DNA from: Actinoplanes octamycinicus
GTDB taxonomy: Bacteria > Actinomycetota > Actinomycetes > Mycobacteriales > Micromonosporaceae
DNA: 64,000 bases
Assembly: GCF_014205225.1 (NCBI RefSeq)
Contig: NZ_JACHNB010000001.1
Coordinates: 2,170,001 to 2,234,000 of the forward strand
Reading direction: 5' to 3'
A program made the position numbers and the translations under genes. Numbering within the stretch: the stretch's first letter is position 1; each line of letters opens with the position of its first letter. Of this stretch, positions 41,178 through 48,648 are shown piece after piece. The notes under the pieces are model-generated. The model was not told the origin of the DNA. It made no database searches and was given only the letters and a program-made list of their open reading frames with translations.

Positions 41178-41434
41178 TGCTGGTCCCCCGCACCGAGCAC
41201 CAGCCACAACGCCCGTCCTGGGACTGCCGAGCATGCGGTGAGTCATGGCCGTGCGCCACCGCGAAGACCGAACTCGCAGAGCAGTACCAGCGATTCTTTG
41301 AAGGTCTTTCGCTCTACCTCGGCTCGTGCCTGATCGACGCGATCGACGACTGGGCGGCCGGCTCGGGCAGGCTGCCGTCGGACCTGTACGAGCGGTTCCT
41401 CGGCTGGTCGGACAAGCCTGGACTTGCGGCATGA
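41174..41434 (+). CDS. Small CxxCGxxWPC motif protein
   Basis: 86 residues. WDCRACGESWPCATAKTELAEQYQRF is followed by a helical region ending SGRLPSDLYERFLGWSD. Relatives in related genomes are often labelled flavin reductase, without convincing support in my view. The start overlaps the preceding stop by four bases (ATGA), and the next gene overlaps its stop in the same way. The N-terminal motif is shared with the upstream 69-residue protein, so the two are probably paralogous in part. Confidence 0.68.
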   Translation: MMLVPRTEHQPQRPSWDCRACGESWPCATAKTELAEQYQRFFEGLSLYLGSCLIDAIDDWAAGSGRLPSDLYERFLGWSDKPGLAA

Positions 41435-41736
41435 CAGCGGAAGAGGTCATCCGGCATGACGCAGGAAATGGAGCCGCTGGGAAGACCCGCTATGCGATAC
41501 GACCGGAGACCACGATGACCGACGCGGCAGCCGACTCCGCATTGATGGGTGCTTGGGAGATCGCGCTCCGGATGGGCCTGTCGCGTCAGCGAGTCCAGCA
41601 ACTCGCCGAACGCCCCGATTTCCCCGCCCCGGTGGCGTCACTGCGCATGGGACGGGTCTGGCGAACTGCCGAGATCGAGCTCTGGCTTCGCACCCACCGC
41701 GACCGACCTGCTGTTGAAACCGGACGATCTATCTGA
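41431..41736 (+). CDS. AlpA/excisionase-like HTH protein
   Basis: 101 residues from ATG 41431 (84-base shorter start at ATG 41515 possible). GAWEIALRMGLSRQRVQQLAERPDFPAPVASLRMGRVWRTAEIELWLRTHR is a MerR-like winged HTH as in AlpA and phage excisionases. It may be a second recombination-directionality factor or a regulator of the island. Overlap with the preceding gene supports the long start. Confidence 0.75.
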   Translation: MTAEEVIRHDAGNGAAGKTRYAIRPETTMTDAAADSALMGAWEIALRMGLSRQRVQQLAERPDFPAPVASLRMGRVWRTAEIELWLRTHRDRPAVETGRSI

Positions 41737-41900
41737 TTCCGGTGGTGGCGATGGGCCGGAACGCCCCCGGTTTACCCCTCGAAAACCAGCCCGAAGCGTT
41801 GATCGTTATCCACAACCATTGATCGGCACCCCAGGCGTCGAAGCAGTTCGATGCAACTCTTGATGACTACCGACAGTTCCTGTGGCTTGCTTGGCGACAA
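41737..41900. other. Right end of island, no gene, one DnaA-box sequence
   Basis: 164 bases with no open frame. TTATCCACA occurs at 41806-41814. The segment leads directly into attR. Confidence 0.45.
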
Positions 41901-41935
41901 GCGTAGGTCGTCGGTTCGATTCCGACAGGCGGCTC
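41901..41935 (+). mobile_element. attR (35-bp direct repeat)
   Basis: Exact copy of the 3' part of tRNA-Thr at 32773-32807, without the 5' half, so it is not a functional tRNA. It marks the right border of the island. Confidence 0.93.
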
Positions 41936-41939
41936 CATG

Positions 41940-41972
41940 AAAGGCCCCGGGTCATCGACCCGGGGCCTTTTG
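41940..41972 (+). terminator. Original tRNA-Thr terminator, displaced
   Basis: AAAGGCCCCGGGT pairs with ACCCGGGGCCTTT around five bases, followed by TTGCG. It would sit right after the tRNA if the island were removed. It may now also stop the convergent MFS gene. Confidence 0.85.
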
Positions 41973-41995
41973 CGTTTACTGATTCGGAAACAGCT

Positions 41996-43165
41996 TCATT
42001 GCAACGGCTTGAGGGCCGGCGACAGCACGAACGAGATCACCAGCAGCACCCCGACCGCCAGCAGCCCGCGGGCCACGCTCAGGTGGTCGCCGAGGAAACC
42101 GATCAGCGGCGGCCCGCCCAGGAAGGCGATGTAGCCGATCGAGGCGACCACCCCGACCCGCGGCGCGGCCTTCGCCGGATCGTCGGCGGCCGCGCTCATC
42201 CCGACCGGGAAGCCGAGCGACGCGCCGGCGCCCCAGAGCACCGCCCCGGCGAAGGCGACCGCCGGGTGCCCGCCGAGGGCGAAGAGCAGCAGGCCGCCCA
42301 GCCCGAGCACGGCGAGCGCCCGGACCACCGGGACCCGGCCGTAACGGTCCAGCAGGCCGGGGCCGTACCACCGGAAGATCGTCATGGCGGCCAGGAACAC
42401 CGCGAAGGTCAGCGTGCCGATCGCCGCCGAGGTGCCGTAGTCGTCGATCATCGCGACGCTGATCCAGTCCACCCCGGCGCCCTCGGTGAACGCGAAGGCC
42501 AGCACGAACACGCCGATCATCAGGGTCCGCGGCTCCCGCCAGAAGGTGAAGATCCCGGATCCGGCCGGCTTCTCCTCGGCCGGGTCGGTCTCGTCCGGCC
42601 CGAACTTTCCGGCGGTCGCCGCGACGATCAGCACCGACGTCACCACCACCAAGATCAGGTGCCAGGTCACCGAGAGGCCGACGGCGACCGCGCCGGCCCC
42701 GAGGACCGCCCCGGCGACCGTGCCGACGCTGTATCCGGCGTGGAACCGCGGCATGATCGCCCGGCCCAGCCGGCGTTCCACCACCGCGCCCTGCACGTTC
42801 ATCGCCACGTCCCAGGCGCCGGTGGCGAACCCGTAGCCGTAGAGGCCGATCACCACCGGGAGCACCCCGAACCGGTAGCCGACGGCGACCACGCTCAGCG
42901 CCAGCCCGAAGGTGAGGGCCATCGCGATGACCGTGCGCCGTGACCCGAACCGTTCCACCACGCGCCCGGCCAGCGGCAGCGAGGTGATCGAGCCGATCGC
43001 GCCGGCCAGCAGCACCAGCCCGAGCTGGGACGGGCTGAGCCCGAGCGCGTCGCGGATCTGCGGGATCCGGGAGGCGAAGGTGGCGATCGCCACGCCCAGG
43101 AAGATGAAGGCGAGGTAGACCGCACGGGTGGCCGCGCGCAGGTGCTGGTCGATGCTGATGATCAC
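41996..43165 (-). CDS. MFS permease
   Basis: 389 residues with about twelve hydrophobic helices. MFS features are GRVVERFGSRRTVIAMAL in the 2-3 loop (the DRxGRR-like motif), GAWDVAMNVQGAVVERRLGR and FRWYGPGLLDRYGRVPVVR. It belongs with the YbjJ-like/fucose-permease-like group; substrate unknown. GTG 43165 is chosen as it starts just before the basic first residues; the longer frame runs through the divergent oxidoreductase. It shares a 39-base divergent promoter gap with that gene. Confidence 0.82.
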   Translation of the reverse strand: MIISIDQHLRAATRAVYLAFIFLGVAIATFASRIPQIRDALGLSPSQLGLVLLAGAIGSITSLPLAGRVVERFGSRRTVIAMALTFGLALSVVAVGYRFGVLPVVIGLYGYGFATGAWDVAMNVQGAVVERRLGRAIMPRFHAGYSVGTVAGAVLGAGAVAVGLSVTWHLILVVVTSVLIVAATAGKFGPDETDPAEEKPAGSGIFTFWREPRTLMIGVFVLAFAFTEGAGVDWISVAMIDDYGTSAAIGTLTFAVFLAAMTIFRWYGPGLLDRYGRVPVVRALAVLGLGGLLLFALGGHPAVAFAGAVLWGAGASLGFPVGMSAAADDPAKAAPRVGVVASIGYIAFLGGPPLIGFLGDHLSVARGLLAVGVLLVISFVLSPALKPLQ

Positions 43166-43190
43166 CGAAAGGACGCTACCGGGCGCCTGT

Positions 43191-43196
43191 CTAGAC
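43191..43196 (+). promoter_or_regulatory. -10 box of a leaderless gene
   Basis: TAGACT ends nine bases before GTG 43205, so the transcription start should coincide with the start codon. Confidence 0.5.
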
Positions 43197-43204
43197 TGCT
43201 GTCC

Positions 43205-44365
43205 GTGCTGGGGGAACCGGAGTGGGACGTCGCGGTGATCGGGGCGGGTCCCGCCGGGCTGGCGGCCGCGCACGCCGCGGCGTCGGCGGGCGCGCGGACC
43301 GTGGTGCTGGAGCGCGCCGCGCACCCGCGGTACAAGACCTGCGGCGGCGGCCTGCTGGGCAGCTCGCTGCGGCTGAGCGCGGAGCGCCTGGCGACCGTCC
43401 CGGTCCGGGACACGATCAGCAGCATCACCTTCACCCTGAACGGGCGTCGCGAGTTCACCCGCACCGCGGCCGAGCCGCTGGTCTCGCTGGTCCGGCGGGA
43501 CGACTTCGACCACGCCTGGTGCGCGGCCGCCGAGCAGGCCGGCGCGACCGTCCGCCAGCACACCCAGGTCCGCGCGATCGACCAGGACGAGCACCGGGTC
43601 ACCGTGACGCTGGCCGACGGCTCGGCGGTGACCGCCCGGGTGGCGATCGGCGCGGACGGCTCGGCCGGGATCACCGGCCGGCACGTCGGCGTCGTCCTGG
43701 AGCAGCAGGACCTGGGCCTGGAGGTGGAGCTGGCGGCCACCCCCGAGGACCGGGAGCGCTGGCGCGGCCGGGTGCTGCTCGACTGGGGCCCGTTCCCCGG
43801 CTCCTACGGCTGGGTGTTCCCCAAGGACGACGAGCTCACCGTCGGCGTGATCATGGCGAAGGGGCACGGCGCCGAGACCAAGCGCTACCTGCGGGACTTC
43901 GTCGACCGGCTGGGGCTGGCCGACCGCCGGGTGCTGCGCGACTCCGGCCACCTGACCCGCTGCCGCGCGGCCGGCTCACCGGTGCGGGCCGGCCGGGTGC
44001 TGGTCGCCGGCGACGCGGCCGGCCTGCTCGAGCCGTGGACCCGCGAGGGGATCAGCTACGCGCTCCGGTCCGGGACGTGGGCCGGCGAGATCGCCGCCCA
44101 TCATCAAGACCTTTCGGCGTACGACCGGAGAGTCGCCACCGAGCTGCAGCCCGAGATGATCGCCGGGCGCCGCCTGCTCGGGGCCTTCGGCCGGCATCCG
44201 TCGATCGTGCACACCGCGATGTCCAGCGCGCTCGGCTGGCGGGCGTTCCGCGGTTTCTGCCGCGGCGACTTCTCGATGGCCGGCGCGCTCGGCCGGCCCA
44301 CGGTCCGGGCGGCGTTGCGCCTGCTGGGCAGCCGGCCGGCAGAGGTCCAGCCGGCCGCCGGTTAG
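43205..44365 (+). CDS. Geranylgeranyl reductase-family flavoprotein
   Basis: 386 residues. An N-terminal FAD-binding Rossmann motif, DVAVIGAGPAGLAAAHAAASAGARTVVLE (residues 8-36), is followed by KTCGGGLLGSS, the Cys-Gly-Gly segment typical of the GGR family, ADGSAGITGRH, GSYGWVFPK, and the second FAD motif AGRVLVAGDAAGLLEPWTREGISYALRSG. These enzymes saturate isoprenoid chains, for example in menaquinone or lipid synthesis; the substrate here is unknown. GTG 43205 is preferred because the conserved fold starts at once and a TAGACT -10 box lies just upstream, so the mRNA is probably leaderless. Confidence 0.87.
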   Translation: MLGEPEWDVAVIGAGPAGLAAAHAAASAGARTVVLERAAHPRYKTCGGGLLGSSLRLSAERLATVPVRDTISSITFTLNGRREFTRTAAEPLVSLVRRDDFDHAWCAAAEQAGATVRQHTQVRAIDQDEHRVTVTLADGSAVTARVAIGADGSAGITGRHVGVVLEQQDLGLEVELAATPEDRERWRGRVLLDWGPFPGSYGWVFPKDDELTVGVIMAKGHGAETKRYLRDFVDRLGLADRRVLRDSGHLTRCRAAGSPVRAGRVLVAGDAAGLLEPWTREGISYALRSGTWAGEIAAHHQDLSAYDRRVATELQPEMIAGRRLLGAFGRHPSIVHTAMSSALGWRAFRGFCRGDFSMAGALGRPTVRAALRLLGSRPAEVQPAAG

Positions 44366-44943
44366 CAGGAGCGCAGCTGCCAGGGCGTCCACTGCACCGC
44401 CGCGGCGAACCCGCCGCGCCGGGCGTCCCGGGCGCCGGCCGCGGAGAGCGGCCCCTCCTGATCGACACGCACCCCGGCGCCGATCAGCCTGGCTTCGTAG
44501 AACGATCCGCTCACACCGCGGCGGACCCGCTCCCAGAGGCCCCCCTCGACCAGCGCGCCGGCATGGCGGTGGAGTTGCTCGGCGAGCAGCTTGGGGTCCT
44601 CGTCGCAGCGGTCGCACCCGCAGACCGGCAGCGTCCGGGTCCACCATCGGCCGAGTCGCAGATGCAGGCTCGGCTCGGCGAACTGGATCGCCAGGGGCGC
44701 CGCGGTCGGGATGCGGGGGATGAGCCGGACGGTCCGCGCGAGCGCCTCGTCGAGCCCGAGCGGTTCCTTGGTCTCCCGGCGCTCCACCTGGTAGCGCTCG
44801 GTGAGCTCGTCCAGCAGGGTTTCGGCCGCCTCGTGCAGCGTGATGAAGCGGTCCGGATCGGTGGCGTGCTGGTTGCCGTCCACCAGTGCAGTATGCCGCG
44901 CTCGGCCCGCGGCACCTAGACGCTCCGGTGGGAACGGATTCAC
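44362..44943 (-). CDS. DUF6226-like hypothetical protein
   Basis: 193 residues from GTG 44943, which overlaps the DUF397 stop (GTGA); a leaner start at GTG 44883 gives 173 residues and may be the true one, since the conserved-looking part begins TDPDRFITLHEAAETLLDELTERYQVE. The protein has CGCDRCDED near the middle (possible metal site), and ends in VQWTPWQLRSC. It resembles DUF6226 proteins of actinobacteria by memory; function unknown. The end overlaps the convergent oxidoreductase by four bases. Confidence 0.6.
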   Translation of the reverse strand: MNPFPPERLGAAGRARHTALVDGNQHATDPDRFITLHEAAETLLDELTERYQVERRETKEPLGLDEALARTVRLIPRIPTAAPLAIQFAEPSLHLRLGRWWTRTLPVCGCDRCDEDPKLLAEQLHRHAGALVEGGLWERVRRGVSGSFYEARLIGAGVRVDQEGPLSAAGARDARRGGFAAAVQWTPWQLRSC

Positions 44944-45143
44944 GCCCGGCCGAACTCGTCGGCCTTGACGCCGGCGACGAAGGCTTCCCAGGCCTCCCGG
45001 TTGAAGGCCAGTGGGTCGGCGTCGACATTCTTGGAGTCGCGGATCAGGAACACCTCACCGACCCGCGCCACCTCGACACACGCTCCGCTGGCGCATCGTC
45101 TGCTCCGTCGCCACTGCGTCTTTTCCCTGGTCGTTTTGATCAT
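44940..45143 (-). CDS. DUF397 protein (copy 1)
   Basis: 67 residues with the full DUF397 pattern: QWRRSRRCASGACVEVARVGEVFLIRDSKNVDADPLAFNREAWEAFVAGVKADEF. DUF397 proteins are small partners of XRE/DUF5753 regulators in streptomycetes and relatives and affect development. ATG at 45143. No XRE gene is directly upstream; the nearest is a decayed copy at 45528 and an intact one at 47349. Confidence 0.88.
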   Translation of the reverse strand: MIKTTREKTQWRRSRRCASGACVEVARVGEVFLIRDSKNVDADPLAFNREAWEAFVAGVKADEFGRA

Positions 45144-45230
45144 GTCTGTGCACCTCCGTGACGGTTCGCATCCACGGTATGCGACAGAACCGGCCCCGGA
45201 CGATCGGCGACATGAGTGAAAACGAAAGGA

Positions 45231-45265
45231 CGCCGCTTATCTCACGAATTGTGAGTTATGCGGCG
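45231..45265 (-). terminator. 35-bp near-perfect palindrome
   Basis: CGCCGCTTATCTCAC and GTGAGTTATGCGGCG match at 13 of 15 positions around GAATT. On the minus strand a T-rich run (TCCTTTCGTTTTC) follows, so it can terminate DUF397 copy 2; its location 88 bases before DUF397 copy 1 also suits an operator. Confidence 0.6.
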
Positions 45266-45304
45266 CTCGTTGTTGATGAAATATGTATTTTGTGAGTATT
45301 TTGA

Positions 45305-45336
45305 TCGGCCCGCTCCCGGAACGGGGAACGGGCCGA
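45305..45336 (-). terminator. Hairpin after DUF397 copy 2
   Basis: TCGGCCCG and CGGGCCGA enclose an imperfect inner stem (CTCCC/GGGGA). It lies ten bases after the stop of DUF397 copy 2, without a good T tail. Confidence 0.45.
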
Positions 45337-45345
45337 CAGGAGCCT

Positions 45346-45540
45346 TCAGAAACGGAATTCGCCCGCGTTGACGCCCTCGACGAACGCATCCCATTCGGCC
45401 TTCGTGAAGGACAGGGCGGCGGCCTCCGGGTTCTTCGAGTCACGGATCAGGTACGTGTCGTCGACTTTCGCGACCTCGACGCAGGTCGACGTGCCGCACC
45501 GGCTGCTCTTCCGCCATGCGGGCGCGTTCAGCTTGTCCAT
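45346..45540 (-). CDS. DUF397 protein (copy 2)
   Basis: 64 residues, again with WRKSSRCGTSTCVEVAKVDDTYLIRDSKNPEAAALSFTKAEWDAFVEGV. ATG 45540 is used because GTGGAGAG lies eight bases before it; an ATG at 45555 would add five residues and include this site. It is about 60% identical to copy 1 by eye. Its start overlaps the end of a decayed XRE gene, the normal upstream partner. Confidence 0.88.
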   Translation of the reverse strand: MDKLNAPAWRKSSRCGTSTCVEVAKVDDTYLIRDSKNPEAAALSFTKAEWDAFVEGVNAGEFRF

Positions 45541-45872
45541 CTGGGAACTCTCCACAGGTTGATGCCGTGCCCGGCGTCGGACACGGCGTGCTTTTTTCTA
45601 TGTGCGCCCAAGGCGATCGGTTCTGTTGCCGTTTTCCAGGGCTGGCCGAGGGAAGGTGATCGTGTCTCTTCGTCTGCGGCTTCGAGCCGGACCCGGGGGA
45701 AGTGCGCGCGTTGTATCGCGCCGGCTTCGGGATCCGTGTGCATGACAACGCCGAGTGACCGGCTCGTCTCGGTGATGACCGGAAGGTCGGTGAGGTCGTC
45801 CCGCCCCCGGGTCACCGGGAGCGCGAGCCGTGCCTGTCGCCGCGCGACAGTGGGTGAGACACCCTCAGCCAT
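45528..45872 (-). pseudogene. Decayed XRE regulator remnant
   Basis: The first residues, MAEGVSPTVARRQARLAL, match the N terminus of the intact regulator at 47349 (MPEGDSPTVARRRVRLAL). The HTH then degrades (VTRGRDDLTDLPVITETSRSLGVV where the intact protein has an ordinary HTH), and the rest of about 170 residues is missing or scrambled. It ends just inside the start of DUF397 copy 2. A 17-bp upstream motif (45990-46006) is shared with the intact gene. The alternative is an unrelated short ORF, but the N-terminal match argues against it. Confidence 0.65.
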
Positions 45873-45989
45873 GGGACCTTCATCGTTGAAGTAGTCGAAC
45901 CGAGTGGTGGAGCTAGTCACTTTGCTACCTCGCTGACTGCCGGGTGGCGGACCGCCCGGTGTCAGTCAGCGAGGTCGCGGACATCCTAG

Positions 45990-46006
45990 TACTGTCCTAT
46001 CAGAAC
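45990..46006. promoter_or_regulatory. 17-bp motif shared by two XRE loci, copy 1
   Basis: TACTGTCCTATCAGAAC, identical to 48298-48314. It precedes the decayed XRE gene by about 118 bases. The core CTGTCCTATCAG has partial dyad symmetry. Confidence 0.7.
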
Positions 46007-46076
46007 GAGACGTGCCAGGCGGGGTTTTGGTTCGATTGCCCCGTGTCACCCGTTAGGAAAATGCCATCCGGCCTGG

Positions 46077-46523
46077 TCAGGCCGCAGCCAGTCCATAACC
46101 CCACGGGGTACGCCGACCGTCCTCCATGGCGCGGCGCAGCGCGCGGCCGACCTGATTGAAGACTCGGACGTCGCTCGACGAGTACAGCACCACCGCGGAC
46201 CCGTGGTACTGCGCGTGCAATTCCCAGCGTCGTGGCTCCCGCCAGAAGAACGCCAGGAACGGGGCGGTGATCGCGAGGAAGCCGATCACATAGAGTGTCG
46301 GGTCCGCCAGCAGGGTCCACGCGGCGCCGACCGCCAGGAGCGCCCCGGCGGCGAGGTGCGGAGCGTAGGGCCGGGTCCGCGCCGGCGTCTGGACCAGTCC
46401 GACGTGGCGCAGATCGGCGACGGCGAAGCTCAGGGAGGCCGGCGAGGTGTGCCAGGTGAACAGCGCCTCGGTGACCTCAGCGTCCGACCCACGGTAGTAG
46501 GTCCTGGTGCCGCGTGTGCTCAT
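46077..46523 (-). CDS. DUF6232-like membrane protein
   Basis: 148 residues. MSTRGTRTYYRGSDAEVTEALFTWH, then FAVADLRHVGLVQ and two adjacent hydrophobic helices (about 70-107, HLAAGALLAVGAAWTLLA and IGFLAITAPFLAFFW), then ELHAQYHGSAVVLYSSSDVRVFNQVGRALRRAME. This is the pattern of DUF6232 proteins, which often neighbour XRE/DUF397 genes. ATG 46523 follows GAGAGGGAG at good distance; the longer frame upstream is not supported. Confidence 0.75.
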   Translation of the reverse strand: MSTRGTRTYYRGSDAEVTEALFTWHTSPASLSFAVADLRHVGLVQTPARTRPYAPHLAAGALLAVGAAWTLLADPTLYVIGFLAITAPFLAFFWREPRRWELHAQYHGSAVVLYSSSDVRVFNQVGRALRRAMEDGRRTPWGYGLAAA

Positions 46524-46633
46524 GGCGCACTCCCTCTCGCGATACCTTGCGAGGAGGAGACGCCGAGGCCACCATTGGCGCAAGAGACGCATCCGCCTCG
46601 CTCGTGCAACAGAAGCGCGGTAGAGGCGGACAA

Positions 46634-46757
46634 CGGCACCCGTTTGCCGCCGGGTGCCGTTGCTTGTCTCTCCCTCCAACTCCGCCCTGTTGCTCTACGC
46701 TCAGTGAAGCACGCCACGTTCCGGTCCGCCACCGCGCAGACTGCCATGTTGCAGATT
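46634..46757 (+). repeat. 125-bp intergenic repeat, copy 1
   Basis: A hairpin (GGCACCCG and CGGGTGCC around seven bases), a 43-base spacer, then a conserved block from CAGTGAAGCACGCCA to GCCATGTTGCAG. The same layout recurs at 48403-48527. It accounts for the 373-base gap 46524-46896 together with promoter DNA for the two divergent flanking genes. Confidence 0.7.
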
Positions 46758-46896
46758 ACGGAAGAGCCGGTCACCGGCCGGGCGTGTGTCGCCCGGCACC
46801 CGCGACGAACGGTTTCGTCGCTCCATCGACCGGGTAGGCCAACCGTGAAAGCCGCGACGAACCTGTATTTCCGCAGGTAGGGGAGGGCGAAACCGG

Positions 46897-47355
46897 ATGG
46901 AGAACCGTCTGAGGGTCGCGGGGCAGACCGTGCAACCGGTATTGGTGATGTTCCCGCTGGGCCTGTTCGCGATGGCCGTTTTATTCGACATTGCCGATTT
47001 GCTCGGGGGCCCTACCATCTTGGGCGCACTGGCCTACTGGAACATCGTGGCCGGCCTGGTCGTCGGCGTGCCCGCGATGCTGGCCGGGGCGATCGAGGTG
47101 ATGCTGCTGCGCCGCCCGCAGGCGCGCCGGCTGGGTGCGCTCCGCACCCTGATCAACATGGGTGTCCTGGTCGCCTTCGCGGTGATCCTGATGGTCCGGA
47201 TCCGGGCCGCCGACCGGGTCGCCGGTGGCGGGCTCTTCCTGGTCGAGCTGCTCGCCCTGGGTCTGGCCGGGTTCGGCGCCTGGTTCGCCGGTGAGCTGGC
47301 CAACGGCCGCGCCCCGGCCTTCGCCCGGGCCGCCGCCGGCCCGCGCGATTACTGA
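46897..47355 (+). CDS. DUF2231-like four-helix membrane protein
   Basis: 152 residues with four hydrophobic helices. The N terminus GQTVQPVLVMFPLGLFAMAVLFDIADLL, with the PxLVxFPxGL pattern, fits DUF2231. Members are integral membrane proteins of unknown function. Preceded by GGGGAGGG. The 3' end overlaps the convergent XRE gene by seven bases. Confidence 0.78.
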   Translation: MENRLRVAGQTVQPVLVMFPLGLFAMAVLFDIADLLGGPTILGALAYWNIVAGLVVGVPAMLAGAIEVMLLRRPQARRLGALRTLINMGVLVAFAVILMVRIRAADRVAGGGLFLVELLALGLAGFGAWFAGELANGRAPAFARAAAGPRDY

Positions 47356-48233
47356 CCCTTCTCCAGTTTCTGGATCTGGTCGTCGATGAAGGCGAGCGTC
47401 GCTGCCTCGTCGGCGGCCTCGTCCCAGATCTTGTCGAACCGGGCCCGGTGCTTGCCGGTGACGTCCCGGTCCTCGTTCAGCTCGTCGCCGAGCCCGGTCT
47501 CCCGGTAGAGGACCTCGCCCTCGCCCAGCGTGAGCAGGTCGAACATGGCGTTGTTGGTGACCGCCGCGTCCAGCGTGAACGGCACCATCCGGATCGTGAC
47601 GGTGTTCTCCGCGGCCAGCCGGCGCAGCTCGCTCAGCTGCTCGGCGAAGACCACCGGGCCGCCGATGGTGCGCCGCAGCACCGACTCGTCCAGCATCACC
47701 AGGATCCGCACCTCGCCGGACGCCGCCCGGCCGAGCAACGCGTCCCGGCGCAGCTGGCGGGCCGCGATCCGGCGCTCGCGCTGGCTGTCGCTGAGCTCGT
47801 CCTCGTACCGGGTCATCAGCGCCGCCGCGTACGCCGGGGTCTGCAGCGGGCCGGGGACGAAGTACACCGAGTAGGACCGCATCTGGGCGGCCTCGATCTC
47901 GTACTCGATCAGTTTGCGGGTGGCGTCGGTCAGGTTCTCCCGGAACTCGGGTGCCTGGTACCACGCCTGCCGTTGGCGTTTGCGTGCGATCCGGGCGTCG
48001 GCGATCAGGTCGGCGATCGTCGACCTCTCCTTGATGCCGAGGTAGGTGAGCAGCGGCCGCAGGTCGTTCGGCGAGATCGAGACGTCACCGTTCTCGATCC
48101 GGATCACCTTGCTGAGCGACCACTCCATCTCCTCGGCGACCTGCAGCTGCGTCAGGTCGGCTCGTTCCCGCGCCTCGCGGAGCGCGAGCCGGACGCGCCG
48201 GCGCGCGACGGTGGGTGAATCACCCTCAGGCAT
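47349..48233 (-). CDS. XRE-family regulator with DUF5753 domain
   Basis: 294 residues. The N-terminal HTH reads LREARERADLTQLQVAEEMEWSLSKVIRIENGDVSISPNDLRPLLTYLGI (about 18-67). The C-terminal DUF5753 sensor domain has YEIEAAQMRSYSVYFVPGPLQTPAYAAALM, RQLRRDALL, VRILVMLDESVLRR and VVFAEQLSELRRLAAENTVTIRMVPF. Such regulators pair with DUF397 proteins; here none is adjacent, but two DUF397 genes lie 2-3 kb away. ATG at 48233. The shared 17-bp motif is 65 bases upstream. Confidence 0.92.
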   Translation of the reverse strand: MPEGDSPTVARRRVRLALREARERADLTQLQVAEEMEWSLSKVIRIENGDVSISPNDLRPLLTYLGIKERSTIADLIADARIARKRQRQAWYQAPEFRENLTDATRKLIEYEIEAAQMRSYSVYFVPGPLQTPAYAAALMTRYEDELSDSQRERRIAARQLRRDALLGRAASGEVRILVMLDESVLRRTIGGPVVFAEQLSELRRLAAENTVTIRMVPFTLDAAVTNNAMFDLLTLGEGEVLYRETGLGDELNEDRDVTGKHRARFDKIWDEAADEAATLAFIDDQIQKLEKGQ

Positions 48234-48297
48234 GAATCCTTCAACGTCAGGTCGTGGGTCGTCCCGGCGGCGGGGTGCCGTCGAGACCGTTACTTAT

Positions 48298-48314
48298 TAC
48301 TGTCCTATCAGAAC
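48298..48314. promoter_or_regulatory. 17-bp motif shared by two XRE loci, copy 2
   Basis: TACTGTCCTATCAGAAC, identical to 45990-46006, 65 bases before the intact XRE gene, in an AT-richer patch (ACTTATTAC) that may hold its promoter. Confidence 0.72.
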
Positions 48315-48402
48315 AGCGATGGCAAGCGCTCGGTAGGCGCGGCCACACCCTGAGTGTGGCGTCCGGTGGGCGAGGGCCGAACGGCCGGGGCCCACATGGA
48401 AG

Positions 48403-48527
48403 CGGCACCCGGTTGCCGCCGGGTGCCGAACTGCTCCCTGCTACGCATCCGCCCGCGTAGCTCTGGAAATCCAGTCAAGCACGCCATCCGGCTGTCCGCC
48501 ACCACACAGAGTGCCATGCTGCAGGTT
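48403..48527 (+). repeat. 125-bp intergenic repeat, copy 2
   Basis: Same architecture as 46634-46757: hairpin GGCACCCGGTTGCCGCCGGG with closing TGCC, a 44-base spacer, then CAGTCAAGCACGCCA to GCCATGCTGCAG. Together with the 17-bp motif and a terminator it explains the 415-base gap 48234-48648. Confidence 0.7.
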
Positions 48528-48597
48528 GCTTGGCGGCTTTTCATCGCCAAGCACCCGAACTGACCGATATTCGATCATTCGCAGGCCGGAAGACGGA

Positions 48598-48629
48598 ACG
48601 GCGCCGGACCCGCTGGGGTCCGGCGCCGT
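48598..48629 (-). terminator. Terminator of the secreted Ig-like protein
   Basis: ACGGCGCCGGACCC pairs perfectly (14 bp) with GGGTCCGGCGCCGT around GCTG, 20 bases beyond the stop on the minus strand. Confidence 0.8.
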
Positions 48630-48648
48630 CTGCTTCCCGGTACGACGA

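Larger units (their letters stand above)
32773..41935. mobile_element. Integrated genomic island in tRNA-Thr, about 9.1 kb
   Basis: Bounded by the two 35-bp att repeats. Content: tyrosine integrase, excisionase-like HTH gene and an upstream coupled ORF, a long inverted repeat, HNH protein, PD-(D/E)XK-like protein, single-TM protein, frameshifted DUF397 gene, zinc-motif small protein, XRE regulator and three small genes. GC is visibly lower and codon use less biased than in the flanks. No plasmid replication or conjugative transfer protein is recognised, so it is either mobilised by another element or a reduced relic of an actinomycete integrative element. Confidence 0.88.

Noticed and set aside
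21518..41814. Chromosomal origin indicated by perfect DnaA boxes
   Set aside because: Only two isolated boxes 20 kb apart, with no dnaA, dnaN or box cluster.
41901..41935. Second tRNA-Thr gene at the right island border
   Set aside because: Only the 3' 35 bases are present; the 5' half, D arm and anticodon loop are missing.
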